Shown: positions 19,337-28,783, counted from the stretch's first letter. The stretch is DNA of 64,000 bases from Pseudoxanthomonas sp. CF125 (GCF_900104085.1 NZ_FNLD01000003.1:853836-917835), one strand, 5' to 3'. The notes: a model not told the origin generated them from the letters alone. Numbers and translations: made by a program.

Positions 19337-20167
19337 TTATTGCTGTCCGGAGGCATCGCCCGGATCGGGCCGCGGCGCCACCCGGCGCGGCGGCAGCGGC
19401 GGCAACGAAGAAGTCTGCTCTTCGGGTTCGCGCGCAGGTTCCCACGGGAAACGCGGCAGGCTGTGCACCGCCGCTTCGAGTTTACGCGACCAGGTTTCGT
19501 GGATTTCCGCATACAGCGGCGTATCGCCTTCCATGCGCATCTTCTGGGTGATCTTCAGGTCGCCGGCGCGGATCAGGGCGATATCGATGGGCAAACCCAC
19601 CGACAGATTGGAGCGGATGGTGGAATCCAGCGACACCAGCGCGCAGCGCGCGGCGTCTTCCAGAGTGGTCTGCGGGCGCAGGATGCGGTCGAGGATGGGT
19701 TTACCGTATTTCGATTCGCCGATCTGCAGGTACGGCGTCTCCGGCGAAGTGGCGATGCAGTTGCCCAGCGGATAGATCATGTACAGGCCGGGCCGTTCGC
19801 CGGCGATCTGCCCGCCCAGGATCAGGGTGGACTGCACGCTGACGCCGCTCTGCTGCGCTTCGTCCTTCATCCTGGCCTGGCTGGCCACCAGCACTTCGCC
19901 GACGTACTCGGCGACCTCGTACAAGTGGGTGAAGGTGCGCAGGCTGCGCTTGGCGTTGGGATCCTCGGCATCGTGCGTCAGCCGGGAAATGGTCAGTTGC
20001 GTGGTCGCCAGGTTGCCCGCCGACATGATCACGAACACGCGATCGCCGGGATACTCGAACACATGCATCTTGCGGTAAACGCGCACGTCGTCGAACGAGG
20101 CGCTGGTGCGCGTATCCGCCGCGAAGACCAGGCCTTCGTCCGTTTCTATGCCGACGCAGTAGGTCAT
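19337..20167 (-). CDS. Anbu proteasome-like peptidase (ancestral beta subunit family)
   Basis: 276 residues from the ATG giving M-T-Y-C-V-G-I. Removal of the Met would expose Thr2, the expected N-terminal nucleophile of the family, and this decides the start over an in-frame ATG 19 codons upstream. Conserved parts include GLVFAADTRTS with the active-site Asp, RKMHVFEYPGDRVFVIMSAGN and YMIYPLGNCI. Anbu assembles into open helical rings and is presumed to be a peptidase; substrates are not known. A proline-rich tail of about 35 residues follows the core domain. It is convergent with the ATP-grasp/alpha-E pair, its known genomic partners. Confidence 0.9.
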   Translation of the reverse strand: MTYCVGIETDEGLVFAADTRTSASFDDVRVYRKMHVFEYPGDRVFVIMSAGNLATTQLTISRLTHDAEDPNAKRSLRTFTHLYEVAEYVGEVLVASQARMKDEAQQSGVSVQSTLILGGQIAGERPGLYMIYPLGNCIATSPETPYLQIGESKYGKPILDRILRPQTTLEDAARCALVSLDSTIRSNLSVGLPIDIALIRAGDLKITQKMRMEGDTPLYAEIHETWSRKLEAAVHSLPRFPWEPAREPEEQTSSLPPLPPRRVAPRPDPGDASGQQ

Positions 20168-20285
20168 GTGGCCGTTTGTGCTGCCGTTGTGCTGTGCGTC
20201 AACGATTCTATGCGGGCCATCCACGCTTGGCTAGCGTTGCCGTCGGCCGCGTAAGATGTGGTGCTCGCTCTCACATTCCTATCCC

Positions 20286-21467
20286 ATGCCAGATCTTCCT
20301 CCACCCGACCCGGATGCCGCCCGTCACAGCGAAGGGTTGGCGGCGATGATCCGCGGCGAAATCGCCGGGACCGGCGGCGGCATTCCGTTTTCGCGCTTCA
20401 TGGAGCTGTGCCTGTATGCGCCCGGACTGGGCTACTACAGCGCAGGCAGCACCAAATTCGGCGCCACCGGGGATTTCGTTACCGCTCCCGAACTCGGCCC
20501 TCTGTTCGCCGGTTGCGTCGCCACCGCCGTGGCGCCGGTACTGCAGCAACTGGGACCGGAAGCGGAGTTCCTGGAAATCGGCGGCGGCAGCGGCGCTTTC
20601 GCCGAGGTCATGCTCAAGCGCCTGCTGGCGATGGACGCTTTGCCCGCGCGCTACGCGATCCTCGAACCCAGCGCGGATCTGCGCGAGCGTCAGCGCGAAC
20701 GCCTGGGACGCAGCCTGATTCCGCCGGTGTTCGATCTGGTGGAGTGGCTGGACGGCCCTCCGGAACAATCCTGGAACGGCGTGCTGTTCGCCAATGAAGT
20801 GATCGACGCCTTGCCGACTCCGCGCTTCACTCTGCGCGATGGCGAAGTGTTCGAGGAAGGGGTGGCGCTGGGGGAAGACGGCCGTTTCGTGCGCAGCGAC
20901 CGGCCCGCCGATGCCTTGCAGGCCGCGGCGGTGCGCCATCTTGAGCGCACCTTGGGTGCGCCTTTCCCCGACGGCTATCGTTCCGAGTTGCTGCCGCAGC
21001 TGCCGTACTGGGTGCAAGCGGTCATGGGCGGGTTGGAAGCGGGTGCGATGCTGTTCGTCGACTATGGCTATCCACGCCGCGAGTACTATCTGCCGCAGCG
21101 CGACCAGGGCACGCTGCGTGCGTTCTACCGCCATCAGACGCACAACGACGTCTACGCCTGGCCGGGTTTGCAGGATCTCACCGCTTCGGTCGATTTCACC
21201 GCATTGGCGGAAGCGGGCACCCATGCCGGCTTCGACTTGGCTGGCTACTGCACGCAAGCCAGCTTTCTGCTGGGCAACGGCCTGCCGCAGCTGTTGCAGG
21301 AAGCCGAAGATCGCGCCTCCGAAGCGCAACTGCAACGCCTGCGCAATGAAGCCAAGCAACTGACTTTGCCTAGCGAGATGGGCGAAAGATTCCAGGTCAT
21401 GGGCTTCTCCCGCGATGTGGAGCTCGGCGCTGCGTTCCTCATTGGCGACCTGACGTGGCGGCTGTGA
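20286..21467 (+). CDS. SAM-dependent methyltransferase, MidA/NDUFAF7 family
   Basis: 393 residues from MPDLPPPDPDAARHSEG. Landmarks are FMELCLYAPGLGYYSAG and FGATGDFVTAPELGPLFAG, then the SAM loop EIGGGSGAFAEV, the family's FANEVIDALP, and DYGYPRREYYLPQRDQGTL. The mitochondrial relative NDUFAF7 methylates an arginine of complex I subunit NDUFS2; the bacterial target is not known. It is divergent from the Anbu gene. Its end overlaps the VanZ-like gene by 13 bases, so those two are probably co-transcribed. Confidence 0.9.
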   Translation: MPDLPPPDPDAARHSEGLAAMIRGEIAGTGGGIPFSRFMELCLYAPGLGYYSAGSTKFGATGDFVTAPELGPLFAGCVATAVAPVLQQLGPEAEFLEIGGGSGAFAEVMLKRLLAMDALPARYAILEPSADLRERQRERLGRSLIPPVFDLVEWLDGPPEQSWNGVLFANEVIDALPTPRFTLRDGEVFEEGVALGEDGRFVRSDRPADALQAAAVRHLERTLGAPFPDGYRSELLPQLPYWVQAVMGGLEAGAMLFVDYGYPRREYYLPQRDQGTLRAFYRHQTHNDVYAWPGLQDLTASVDFTALAEAGTHAGFDLAGYCTQASFLLGNGLPQLLQEAEDRASEAQLQRLRNEAKQLTLPSEMGERFQVMGFSRDVELGAAFLIGDLTWRL

Positions 21468-21856
21468 GCGCGGCGCTTAAACCGCTGCGCCGGCCGCGGC
21501 TGTGGCTGGGCCTGTGGATCGCGGCCGTCGTGGCGCTGATCGTGGTCTGCCTGATACCGCTGGATTCGCTGCCGCCATTGCCGGACAACAGCGACAAGGT
21601 GGAGCACCTGCTGGGTTACTTCCTGCTCGCTGCCGCGGCGGTGCAGTTGTTCGGCAGCCGTCGTTCGTTGTCGCTGGCTGCCATGGGTCTGATCACGCTG
21701 GGAGTCGGCATCGAGTTCGCGCAGGGCTTCACCGCCTACCGTTCCTCCGACCCTGCCGATGCGGTGGCCAATACCCTGGGCGTGCTGCTGGGCATGACCA
21801 CGGCGCTGACGCCGTGGCGCGATCTGTTGCTGCGCATGGAAAAGCACCTGCCCTGA
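21455..21856 (+). CDS. VanZ-like membrane protein
   Basis: 133 residues, GTG start, with three or four membrane helices (about 18-36, 52-66, 76-90 and 103-118). The motifs NSDKVEHLLGYFLLA and GIEFAQGF..RSSDPADAVANTLG are those of the VanZ-like family, first named for teicoplanin resistance; the biochemical role of these proteins is unknown. A second in-frame GTG at 21464 is an alternative start. The overlap with the MidA-family gene suggests coupling. Confidence 0.85.
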   Translation: MAAVSAALKPLRRPRLWLGLWIAAVVALIVVCLIPLDSLPPLPDNSDKVEHLLGYFLLAAAAVQLFGSRRSLSLAAMGLITLGVGIEFAQGFTAYRSSDPADAVANTLGVLLGMTTALTPWRDLLLRMEKHLP

Positions 21857-21892
21857 TAGAGGAGCGCCCCATGGCGAGGCCCCTGGAGCAGT

Positions 21893-21978
21893 GTAGGTCG
21901 GGGCTACGCCCCCGACGCTTCCGACCAACAGGAACCCGGAATCTCCCCGTGCCCGTCGGCCACGTAGGGCCGACCTAC
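21893..21978. repeat. REP/SMAG-like inverted pair, diverged right arm
   Basis: The left arm (21893-21916) is the GTAGGTCGGGGCTACGCCCC unit seen at 18162 and 50907. The right arm (21955-21978) keeps the GTAGGTCGG head but has a different inner sequence (complement GTAGGTCGGCCCTACG), so the two halves come from related but distinct subfamilies. It separates the convergent VanZ-like and hexosaminidase genes. Confidence 0.8.
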
Positions 21979-21985
21979 GGGCTGA

Positions 21986-24295
21986 TCACGGACGCAGCGT
22001 TACCCGATCCAGCACCCACATCGCCGGACGCGTATCGCCGGTGAAGAAGATGCACAGGTTCTGCGGGCCGGCGACCGCTTTCAGCGGCGTCTTCAAGGTC
22101 ACGAAACCATCGGCGTCGGGCGCGGCCGGCAACGGTACCGTCGCCAGCAACTCTCCGTCGCAACCCGCGCGGATCTCGAGCTCGCCGTTCGCACTCTTCG
22201 CCTGCTTGAACTTGCGCGAGGGCTCGTCGTGCGCAAGCTGGAAGTAGTACGGCAGGCGGCCGGCGCGTACTTCGATCGAAGCGATGCCGTCCAGATCGGC
22301 GGCTTTCCATTCCCAGCAGGGATTGAAGATGTCCGCATTGAAGATGGCTCGCTCGCCTTCGATGGGGCCATCGTCTTCGAGCCGGAGCATCAGCGCGCCG
22401 GTGCACATCGCCAGCTCTTCGTCGCTGCGTGTCAACAGCGAGGCAGCGTCCAGCTCGCGGTCGGTGGCCTTGGCCAGCGGCTTCCCGTCGACGAACACCG
22501 ATGCACGCAGTTCCGCGGGTAATGCCAGCGAGAAAGGTCCTTTGTAGGCAGTCGAACCAACCGAAGGTTCGCTGCCATCGGTGGTGTAACGAATGTCGGG
22601 ATAGCCCAGAGAATTCGACAGACTGACTTCCACGCTTTTGCGCTTGCGGTCTTCCACCAGCGTGCTGCGCACCTCGAACGGCGTTTGCGCATAGCCGATG
22701 CCCATCGCCTGGTAACGCTGCAGTTGCGTGGGCAGGCGGGCGAGGAAACCCTCCCAGTCCTTTTTCTGCACCGGAGACCATGCCGTTTCCGACAGCGCGG
22801 CGATACGCGGGAAAACCGCATGCTGCACGCGCGCGAAGGTGCGCATGTGTTCGGTCCACACGTTGGCCTGCAGGCCCAGGATGTGCGAACGCTTGTCCGT
22901 GGCCAGTGTGGCGGGTACCGGTTCGAACGCGTAAACCTGTTTCAGCGGAATGGTCGCCGGACGCCCGGGTGGCTCGTTCGGCGAATCGGTCTGCAGGTAG
23001 TCCAGGTACAGCTCCGAGGAAGGCGCCATGACCACATCGTGGCCCTGGTTGGCGGCGGCGATGCCGCCTTCGATGCCGCGCCATGACATCACCGTGGCCT
23101 CTTCGGGCAGGCCGCCTTCCAGGATTTCGTCCCAGCCGATCAGGCGCCGGTGCTTGGCGACCAGATACTTCTCCAGCCGCTTGATCAGGTAGCTCTGCAT
23201 GCCGGCTTCGTCCTTGACGCCCAGTTCGCGGATCCGCTTCTGCACGCGCGCCGACGCCTTCCACTGGTCTTTCACCGCCTCGTCGCCGCCCACATGCACA
23301 TAGGCGCCGGGGAACAGATCGACCACTTCGCCCAGCACGTTTTCCAGGAAAACGAAGGTGCTTTCCTCCACATTGAACAGATTGGTGTTGACGCCCCATT
23401 CGTTGGAAACCACCGGCGGCGTATCCAGCACGCCCAGTTGCGGATAGGCGGCGATGGCAGCGGTGGCGTGGCCGGGCACGTCGATCTCGGGAACGATGGT
23501 GATGTGCAGCGCGGCCGCGTAACGCACCACGTCGCGAATCTGTTCCTGCGTGTAGTAGCCGCAGTAGGGTTTCGGCTTGTCCGAGGCATCCACGCCGCCG
23601 TCTCCTGCGGGAATGCGGCAGCCGCCGACCTCGGTCAGCTTGGGATAGCGCTTGATCTCGATTCGCCAGCCCTGGTCGTCGGTCAGGTGCCAGTGGAAGG
23701 TATTGAGCTTGTGCAGCGCCATCGCGTCGAGCATCTGCTTGATTTGATCGACGCTCTGGAAGTGGCGCGCCGAGTCGAGCATCAGCCCGCGCCAAGCGAA
23801 GCGCGGCGTATCGTCTATGCGCAAGGCCGGCAGGGACAGCGCACGGGCCTCGCCGGGCGGCAGCAGCTGCCATAGCGTTACCGCGCCATAGAAGAGGCCG
23901 CGCGGATCGCGCGCCGATACGATGGCGCGTTGCGGATCTATTTCCAGCGTATAGCTTTCCGGCGACTCGCCTGCCGCTTTGGGGTCGATGCGGAAGTGGA
24001 TCGCGCCTTTGTTGGCGCCGTTTTTGTCGCGTACTTTCAGCTTCAGGCCATGACTCTTGGCGACGAAGCCGGCCAACTGCTCGGCGGCAGCGCGCGCCTG
24101 CGGGTCCAGCGCCACGACCTGCGTGGCCGGATCCACCACAAAACTGCCTTCATTCCGCTGCATCGATGCGGGCGCGGGTATCAACGCCGGCTCCGACGCC
24201 GCCGTGCCGGCTGCGGCCATTGCGCCGGATGGGCACACGGCCAGCAATATCAACGCTCCCAATGCAACAGGCCGCAGGCAATCCGAAATCGTCAT
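21986..24295 (-). CDS. Exported beta-N-acetylhexosaminidase (GH20)
   Basis: 769 residues with a signal peptide (to about residue 28). An N-terminal GH20b-like domain is followed by the catalytic barrel with FHWHLTDDQGWRIEIKRYP and the catalytic pair Asp338-Glu339 in HVGGDEAVKDQW. A C-terminal chitobiase-type strand region (YPDIRYTTDGSEPS) and a final beta-sandwich-like part of about 150 residues follow. It removes terminal GlcNAc from chitooligosaccharides or glycans in the periplasm. It is the last gene of the minus-strand arm of the nag locus (kinase, TonB receptor, hexosaminidase). A GAGGA ribosome site precedes the ATG. Confidence 0.94.
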   Translation of the reverse strand: MTISDCLRPVALGALILLAVCPSGAMAAAGTAASEPALIPAPASMQRNEGSFVVDPATQVVALDPQARAAAEQLAGFVAKSHGLKLKVRDKNGANKGAIHFRIDPKAAGESPESYTLEIDPQRAIVSARDPRGLFYGAVTLWQLLPPGEARALSLPALRIDDTPRFAWRGLMLDSARHFQSVDQIKQMLDAMALHKLNTFHWHLTDDQGWRIEIKRYPKLTEVGGCRIPAGDGGVDASDKPKPYCGYYTQEQIRDVVRYAAALHITIVPEIDVPGHATAAIAAYPQLGVLDTPPVVSNEWGVNTNLFNVEESTFVFLENVLGEVVDLFPGAYVHVGGDEAVKDQWKASARVQKRIRELGVKDEAGMQSYLIKRLEKYLVAKHRRLIGWDEILEGGLPEEATVMSWRGIEGGIAAANQGHDVVMAPSSELYLDYLQTDSPNEPPGRPATIPLKQVYAFEPVPATLATDKRSHILGLQANVWTEHMRTFARVQHAVFPRIAALSETAWSPVQKKDWEGFLARLPTQLQRYQAMGIGYAQTPFEVRSTLVEDRKRKSVEVSLSNSLGYPDIRYTTDGSEPSVGSTAYKGPFSLALPAELRASVFVDGKPLAKATDRELDAASLLTRSDEELAMCTGALMLRLEDDGPIEGERAIFNADIFNPCWEWKAADLDGIASIEVRAGRLPYYFQLAHDEPSRKFKQAKSANGELEIRAGCDGELLATVPLPAAPDADGFVTLKTPLKAVAGPQNLCIFFTGDTRPAMWVLDRVTLRP

Positions 24296-24334
24296 CGCTT
24301 CATCCTCGCAAGATTGTCGATCCTAACCGACAGC

Positions 24335-24432
24335 GTGGGAGCGGCGTCCCGCCGCGAGCTTTGCTTTTGCTTTCTTGGCGGCAGAAAAGCAAGGGCAAGA
24401 ACAAGAGCTCGCGGCGGGACGCCGCTCCCACG
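24335..24432. repeat. REP-like inverted pair, GTGGGAGCGGCG family
   Basis: The left arm (24335-24361) and right arm (24406-24432) are reverse complements of the same unit as in folK (15692-15771). It lies between the TonB receptor and hexosaminidase genes of the same strand, beyond the receptor's terminator, and may influence their relative expression. Confidence 0.85.
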
Positions 24433-24475
24433 ACTGTTCTGGCGTCGGATCAACGGGTGGCATCCATCATCCCTC

Positions 24476-24509
24476 AAAAAAATCGGGCCCGGACAAGTCC
24501 AGGCCCGTG
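24476..24509 (-). terminator. Rho-independent terminator after the TonB receptor gene
   Basis: On the minus strand the hairpin ACGGGCCTGGAC-TT-GTCCGGGCCCG is followed directly by A and a run of six or more T. It lies about 32 bases after the receptor stop and would limit read-through into the hexosaminidase gene. Confidence 0.85.
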
Positions 24510-24540
24510 AGGGAAACACATCAAATAAATCTTGAGCTGC

Positions 24541-27288
24541 TTAGAACTTGAAACGGAAGTTCAGGTAGTACTGGCGACCGTTCTCGTAAATAGAACGCGG
24601 GCGATCCTTGTTTTCGGCGTAGTACTTGGTCTTCGGGTTGTTCAAGTTCATCAGGTCCAGTGCCAACGAGAAGTTGTCGGTGATCTGGTAGCCGAACGAC
24701 GCCGAGACGTTGTCGATCTCGTCTTGGTAGAACGCGGAGGCGCGATCCAGGCCGCTGAAAAACTCGGAACGGTAGTTGTAGTTGACGCGTGCGTTGAATT
24801 TGTCGTTCTCGAAGTAGGCACCCACGTTATAGGTGTTCTCCGAGGTGCCGAGCATCGCCGTACCGTCGTCGGTGTCGCCGTCGGCGTAGGTGTAGTTCGC
24901 GAACACGCCGAAGTGGTCGCCGAACGGCTGCTCCCATGCCAATTCGAGGCCTTTGACCTTGGCGCTTGAGCTGACCGGCACGGTGAGATCGTACTGGATC
25001 AGTTCACCCTGCGGGCGCTGGGCGTCGATGGTGAAGTAGGCCTGGCGATCGGTACCCAGCGCCACGTAGTTGTCGATGTCCATGTAGAACACGCCCACCG
25101 AGAACAACGCGCGTTCAGCGTAGTACCACTCGAAGGTCGCATCGAGGTTGGTGGAGATGATCGGCTCGAGCTGCGGGTTACCGCCGGTGCCGGTACCGAT
25201 ACCGCCGACGGCGGCGGGCGGGGTGAGGCTTACCGCACCTGCCAGCGCCGAAAAATCCGGGCGCGTCAGCGTGCGCGACGCGGCGAGGCGAAGCACCATG
25301 TCGTCGTTGAGGTTGTACTTGAAGTTCGCGCTGGGCAGCCAATCATTGTAGGTGTTGGTGGTTAGCACCTTCTTGAACGCGCCGAAGGCAGAGGTCGTGA
25401 TCGCAGCCGGATCGAGCGGATCGGCATTGACGTAGTTGGTGACCTCCTCCTCGGTGCGCACAAAGCGAACGCCCAGGTTAGCGGTCCAGCGCTCGCCGCT
25501 GAAGTTGAACTGCGTATAGGCGGCCGAGCTGGTTTCCTCCAGGCCGTATGCGCCCGGGAAGAAGAAGCGCGACACCGGATCGCGGTTGGTCATCTGGTTG
25601 AAGATGGCCAGCTGTCCGGGCGAGAAATACCAAATGTTGCGCGGAAAGTTGCCGCCCAGGCCATCGCCGAAGTCGCCCGGATAGTTCTGGAAACCATTCG
25701 GCCAGTTGGCGGGATCGAACGGATCCGGTCCGCCGGAGAAGTCCGGGCCCTGGGCCGTGACCTGATCCAGATTGCGCTTGTGGCGGGCATTGCGAACGCC
25801 GAACTCGATGGAGTCCAGCACGCTGTCATCGACGAAGTACTTGCCGTCCAGCTTCGCCCAGTCCTCCTCGTCAACAACGTCGATGTCTTGGAAACCGAAG
25901 ATCCAATCGAGCCGGTAGTCGGTGCCGGGTGTGCCCGGTACGCCGGTGTTGGCGTTACCCAGGTGCCAGTCGGCGGCGCCTACGCCGTGCAGCCCCCAAC
26001 CCGCGCCGGAGTTCAGGCCCACGTCCCACTCGGCCACGTCCTGAGTCGGGGTTTCGCCGTGGCCTTCGGAGGTGCCGATCTGGCCGGAGAAAGTCAGCTT
26101 GTCGCTGACGTCCCATTTGCCATCCACACTGAAGAACTCGGTGCTGGATTTCGCGCCTGGGCGCGAGATCTGGTCGTAGATGCCGAATGCGTTAGCGGGA
26201 TCGACTCCAGGTGTCGCCGCGAATTCGGCCTGGACCAGGGTATTGTTGCGGATCACATAGCCTGGCAAAGGCACCTGGCCGTTGGCGCCGTTGGTGCCGT
26301 TGATGATGCGGCTGCCCCACAGCATGTAGTTGCGGTTGTAGTTGTCGGCCTTCATATCCGAACGGAAGTAATTGGCTTCCAGCTCCACCGTATCGGTAGG
26401 CTTGAACTGCGCCGTGATCATGCCGCCGGTGCGTTTGCGCTCCTGTTCGAACAGTGCCGAGCCGACCAGAGTCGGGAAGAAGACGCCGACCAAGTCGGGA
26501 TGGGCAACGCCGGCCGCAGTATTGGCGCCAATCGCTTCGTAGCCCAGTAGTTCCTGGCCGTCGCGGCGCAGATGTCGCTCTTCGCTGAAAGCCTGCACGG
26601 TCAGGCCGAAGCTGCCGTCGGCATTTTTCCAGTTGCCCAGAACCGAGATCTGCGGGTCGGTCTTGCCCGGCAGTTCGGCATGCACTGCGCCGACCGAACC
26701 GAAGATGCTGAACCCCTCATCGAAGTTGAGTGGATTGCGGGTGACGATGTCGATGCTGCCGACCGCGCCACCTTCGACCAGCTTGGCTTCGGACGACTTG
26801 CGCACCACGACCCGGTCGACCAGTTCGGCCGGCAGCAGAGAGTAGCTGACGCTGCGGCCGACGGTGCCGGTCTGGTTGAGTACGAACCAGTCGCCGCTAG
26901 CGACATTGTGACCGTCGATCAGAGTCTGGGTCAGGCTGGGGCTGGTACCGCGCATGCTTACGCGGTCGTTCTCGTCGAAAGCGCCTTCGTTGGCGCTGGC
27001 GGCGCTGATGTTGACGCCCGGTACGCGCGACAGCGAGTCGGCCACGTTCTTGTCGGGCATCTTGCCGATGTCCTCGGAAGTAATCACTTCCACGCGGGAA
27101 TCGGAGTCGCGCTTCGCCTCAAGGGATTTTTCGATACTACCGCGGATGCCGACGACGGTGATGGTCCCCAGATCTGTCGCGTCTTCTGTAGTTTGCGTCG
27201 TCGTGCTGGTTTCCTGCGCGTGCAACTGCGCAGCGAAGCTGAGGCTCGCCACGATCGCAGCCGAAAGGATTGATTTTTTACAGTTCAT
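24541..27288 (-). CDS. TonB-dependent receptor of the GlcNAc/chitooligosaccharide locus
   Basis: 915 residues. A signal peptide (MNCKKSILSAAIVASLSFAA, cleavage after LHA) is followed by a TonB-box-like stretch (DLGTITVVGIRGS), a plug domain (VEVITSEDIGKMPDKNVADS, then RVPGVNIS) and a 22-strand outer-membrane barrel ending in aromatic F (YYLNFRFKF). It would carry oligosaccharide across the outer membrane using TonB energy. The substrate is inferred from the neighbours, a hexosaminidase and GlcNAc catabolic genes. I chose the MNCKK start because the signal peptide begins there; the frame is open 11 codons further. Confidence 0.92.
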   Translation of the reverse strand: MNCKKSILSAAIVASLSFAAQLHAQETSTTTQTTEDATDLGTITVVGIRGSIEKSLEAKRDSDSRVEVITSEDIGKMPDKNVADSLSRVPGVNISAASANEGAFDENDRVSMRGTSPSLTQTLIDGHNVASGDWFVLNQTGTVGRSVSYSLLPAELVDRVVVRKSSEAKLVEGGAVGSIDIVTRNPLNFDEGFSIFGSVGAVHAELPGKTDPQISVLGNWKNADGSFGLTVQAFSEERHLRRDGQELLGYEAIGANTAAGVAHPDLVGVFFPTLVGSALFEQERKRTGGMITAQFKPTDTVELEANYFRSDMKADNYNRNYMLWGSRIINGTNGANGQVPLPGYVIRNNTLVQAEFAATPGVDPANAFGIYDQISRPGAKSSTEFFSVDGKWDVSDKLTFSGQIGTSEGHGETPTQDVAEWDVGLNSGAGWGLHGVGAADWHLGNANTGVPGTPGTDYRLDWIFGFQDIDVVDEEDWAKLDGKYFVDDSVLDSIEFGVRNARHKRNLDQVTAQGPDFSGGPDPFDPANWPNGFQNYPGDFGDGLGGNFPRNIWYFSPGQLAIFNQMTNRDPVSRFFFPGAYGLEETSSAAYTQFNFSGERWTANLGVRFVRTEEEVTNYVNADPLDPAAITTSAFGAFKKVLTTNTYNDWLPSANFKYNLNDDMVLRLAASRTLTRPDFSALAGAVSLTPPAAVGGIGTGTGGNPQLEPIISTNLDATFEWYYAERALFSVGVFYMDIDNYVALGTDRQAYFTIDAQRPQGELIQYDLTVPVSSSAKVKGLELAWEQPFGDHFGVFANYTYADGDTDDGTAMLGTSENTYNVGAYFENDKFNARVNYNYRSEFFSGLDRASAFYQDEIDNVSASFGYQITDNFSLALDLMNLNNPKTKYYAENKDRPRSIYENGRQYYLNFRFKF

Positions 27289-27422
27289 GATGCTTCCCCA
27301 TCGCTGGTTGAGTTGTGGCAACGAAGACCGCTGCCGTGCCTATGCCCGTTGTTGCTGATCGTTTTCAGTTGGGCCGCGCCTGCCCAAGCAGGTGGCCCGT
27401 GGTCGCTCCGACGACTTTTCTC

Positions 27423-28463
27423 CTACCCACCCTCACATTGGCCGAGGTACCAGTTCGCGGCGCCGATGACGCCGAGTTGTCCGTGCTCGACCAACCGCAC
27501 GGGTATGCGTTCCAGCGCCGCGCGCATCGGTCCCTTGTTGAGGAACCGTTCGACGAAGCTGCTGTTCAAAAGGAATTCGCGGATCTGCGGCAGGATGCCG
27601 CCGGCCAGGTAGACGCCGCCCTGCGCGCCGTACAGCAGGGCCATGTCGCCGACCGCGCTGCCCAGCAGGCCGCAAAAGATCTCCAGGCTTTCGCGCGCCA
27701 GCGCGTCGCTGCCGGAGATCGCGGCGGCGGTGATCTCGCCGGGCGTCTGGTACCGGTTGCTGGATCCGCGCAAGGTGCACAGGGCGTTGTGCAGATTCAT
27801 CAGGCCCGGGCCTGACAAAGCGTATTCGACCGGCACATGCGTGCGCTGCTTCAGCATTTCCGCCAGCAGCGCCATCTCGATGGCGTTGCCGGGGGTCAGC
27901 GCGGCATGGCCGGCTTCGGTCGCCAGCACCACGGCGCGCTTGCCGGTGGGAATCCACACCGCCGCGCCCAGGCCGGTGCCGGGGCCCAGCACCAGCGTGG
28001 GTCCCGCTGGTGCGGTTTCGGGCCCGGTCAGGCGCAGCACTTCGCTGGCGTCCACATAGGCCGCGGCATGGGCGACGGCTTCGAAATCGTTGACCAAGCG
28101 GAACTCGCGGAAGCCCAGGCGTTCGCGTATTTCCTGCGGCGACAGGCGCCAGGGCAGGTTGGCGGTGATCACGGTGCCGTCTTCCAGCGGATATCCGGCG
28201 CTGGCGATCACTCCGCGGCCGATGGTCTCGCCGCCCAAGGTACCGATGAAGTCCTGGATGATTTCCGTCAGTCCGGGGTATTGGGCGCAGGCGTATTTGC
28301 GGTACTGCAGCACGGCGACGGGGTGGGCAGGATCGTCGCTGCCCTGTACCAGGCCGATGCGTACGTGGGTGCCGCCCACGTCGGCGGCAATGAAGCGCTC
28401 ATGCAGGGCGTCCAAGGAGTTGACCGGCAGTGGATTGGCGTTTGCGACCACACATCTCCCCAT
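27423..28463 (-). CDS. glk: Glucokinase-family sugar kinase, probable GlcNAc kinase (NagK-II type)
   Basis: 346 residues from ATG 28463. Glucokinase family: phosphate loop FIAADVGGTHVRIGLVQG, then LVNDFEAVAHA with the catalytic Asp, LGPGTGLGAA, ATEAGHAAL and GGVYLAGGI. The product phosphorylates glucose or a close analogue. In xanthomonad nag loci members of this family serve as GlcNAc kinases, and no other GlcNAc kinase is visible here, so GlcNAc is the likelier substrate. A GGGGAG site four bases before a GTG at 28451 makes that a good alternative start. It begins the minus-strand arm and its -35 region overlaps a LacI-type operator. Confidence 0.85.
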   Translation of the reverse strand: MGRCVVANANPLPVNSLDALHERFIAADVGGTHVRIGLVQGSDDPAHPVAVLQYRKYACAQYPGLTEIIQDFIGTLGGETIGRGVIASAGYPLEDGTVITANLPWRLSPQEIRERLGFREFRLVNDFEAVAHAAAYVDASEVLRLTGPETAPAGPTLVLGPGTGLGAAVWIPTGKRAVVLATEAGHAALTPGNAIEMALLAEMLKQRTHVPVEYALSGPGLMNLHNALCTLRGSSNRYQTPGEITAAAISGSDALARESLEIFCGLLGSAVGDMALLYGAQGGVYLAGGILPQIREFLLNSSFVERFLNKGPMRAALERIPVRLVEHGQLGVIGAANWYLGQCEGG

Positions 28464-28525
28464 GTCTTCGCGAGCCGCGGCGCAGTAATCCGCAGGGCCA
28501 TTACGGCCGGAGTGTGAGATTGGTC

Positions 28526-28539
28526 TGACAACGTTGTCA
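28526..28539. promoter_or_regulatory. LacI-family operator (perfect palindrome TGACAACGTTGTCA)
   Basis: A 14-base perfect palindrome with the central CG step usual for LacI-type sites, 62 bases upstream of the kinase start. On the minus strand the consensus -35 hexamer TTGACA (28541-28536) overlaps it, so a bound repressor would block the kinase/receptor/hexosaminidase promoter. The regulator encoded at 30187 is the likely ligand. Confidence 0.8.
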
Positions 28540-28769
28540 ACAGGTGGTCATGAAAAACTGACAGGCCTGGCCAGGATAGTTGCATCAGTATCGATGTGAG
28601 TAATAATTTTGACCAATTCGGCTCATTTTCGGACATTATTGTTCATATTCGCGTGGATACCGTTGTCTCCATACGGTCAGCTTGCTGCGGTGCAAGAGAA
28701 TTCAGGAGCCGGGATCGACCGCATTTGAGTACTGCGCGGGCGTCCGAAGTGGCCTCCGGAAGAAAAGTA

Positions 28770-28783
28770 TGACAACGTTGTTC
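28770..28783. promoter_or_regulatory. Second LacI-family operator (TGACAACGTTGTTC)
   Basis: It matches the perfect palindrome at 28526 in 12 of 14 positions and lies 84 bases before the transporter gene, so it probably serves the plus-strand arm. The two sites are 244 bases apart centre to centre, which would allow looping. Confidence 0.75.

Noticed and set aside
9072..24432. CRISPR array
   Set aside because: Repeats are in pairs of opposite orientation and scattered between genes, without regular spacers or cas genes.
27375..27405. Hairpin near the end of the sugar kinase gene
   Set aside because: A GC-rich stem (GGGCC..CCTGC with its complement) is visible, but no T run follows on either strand, so it is not a convincing terminator.
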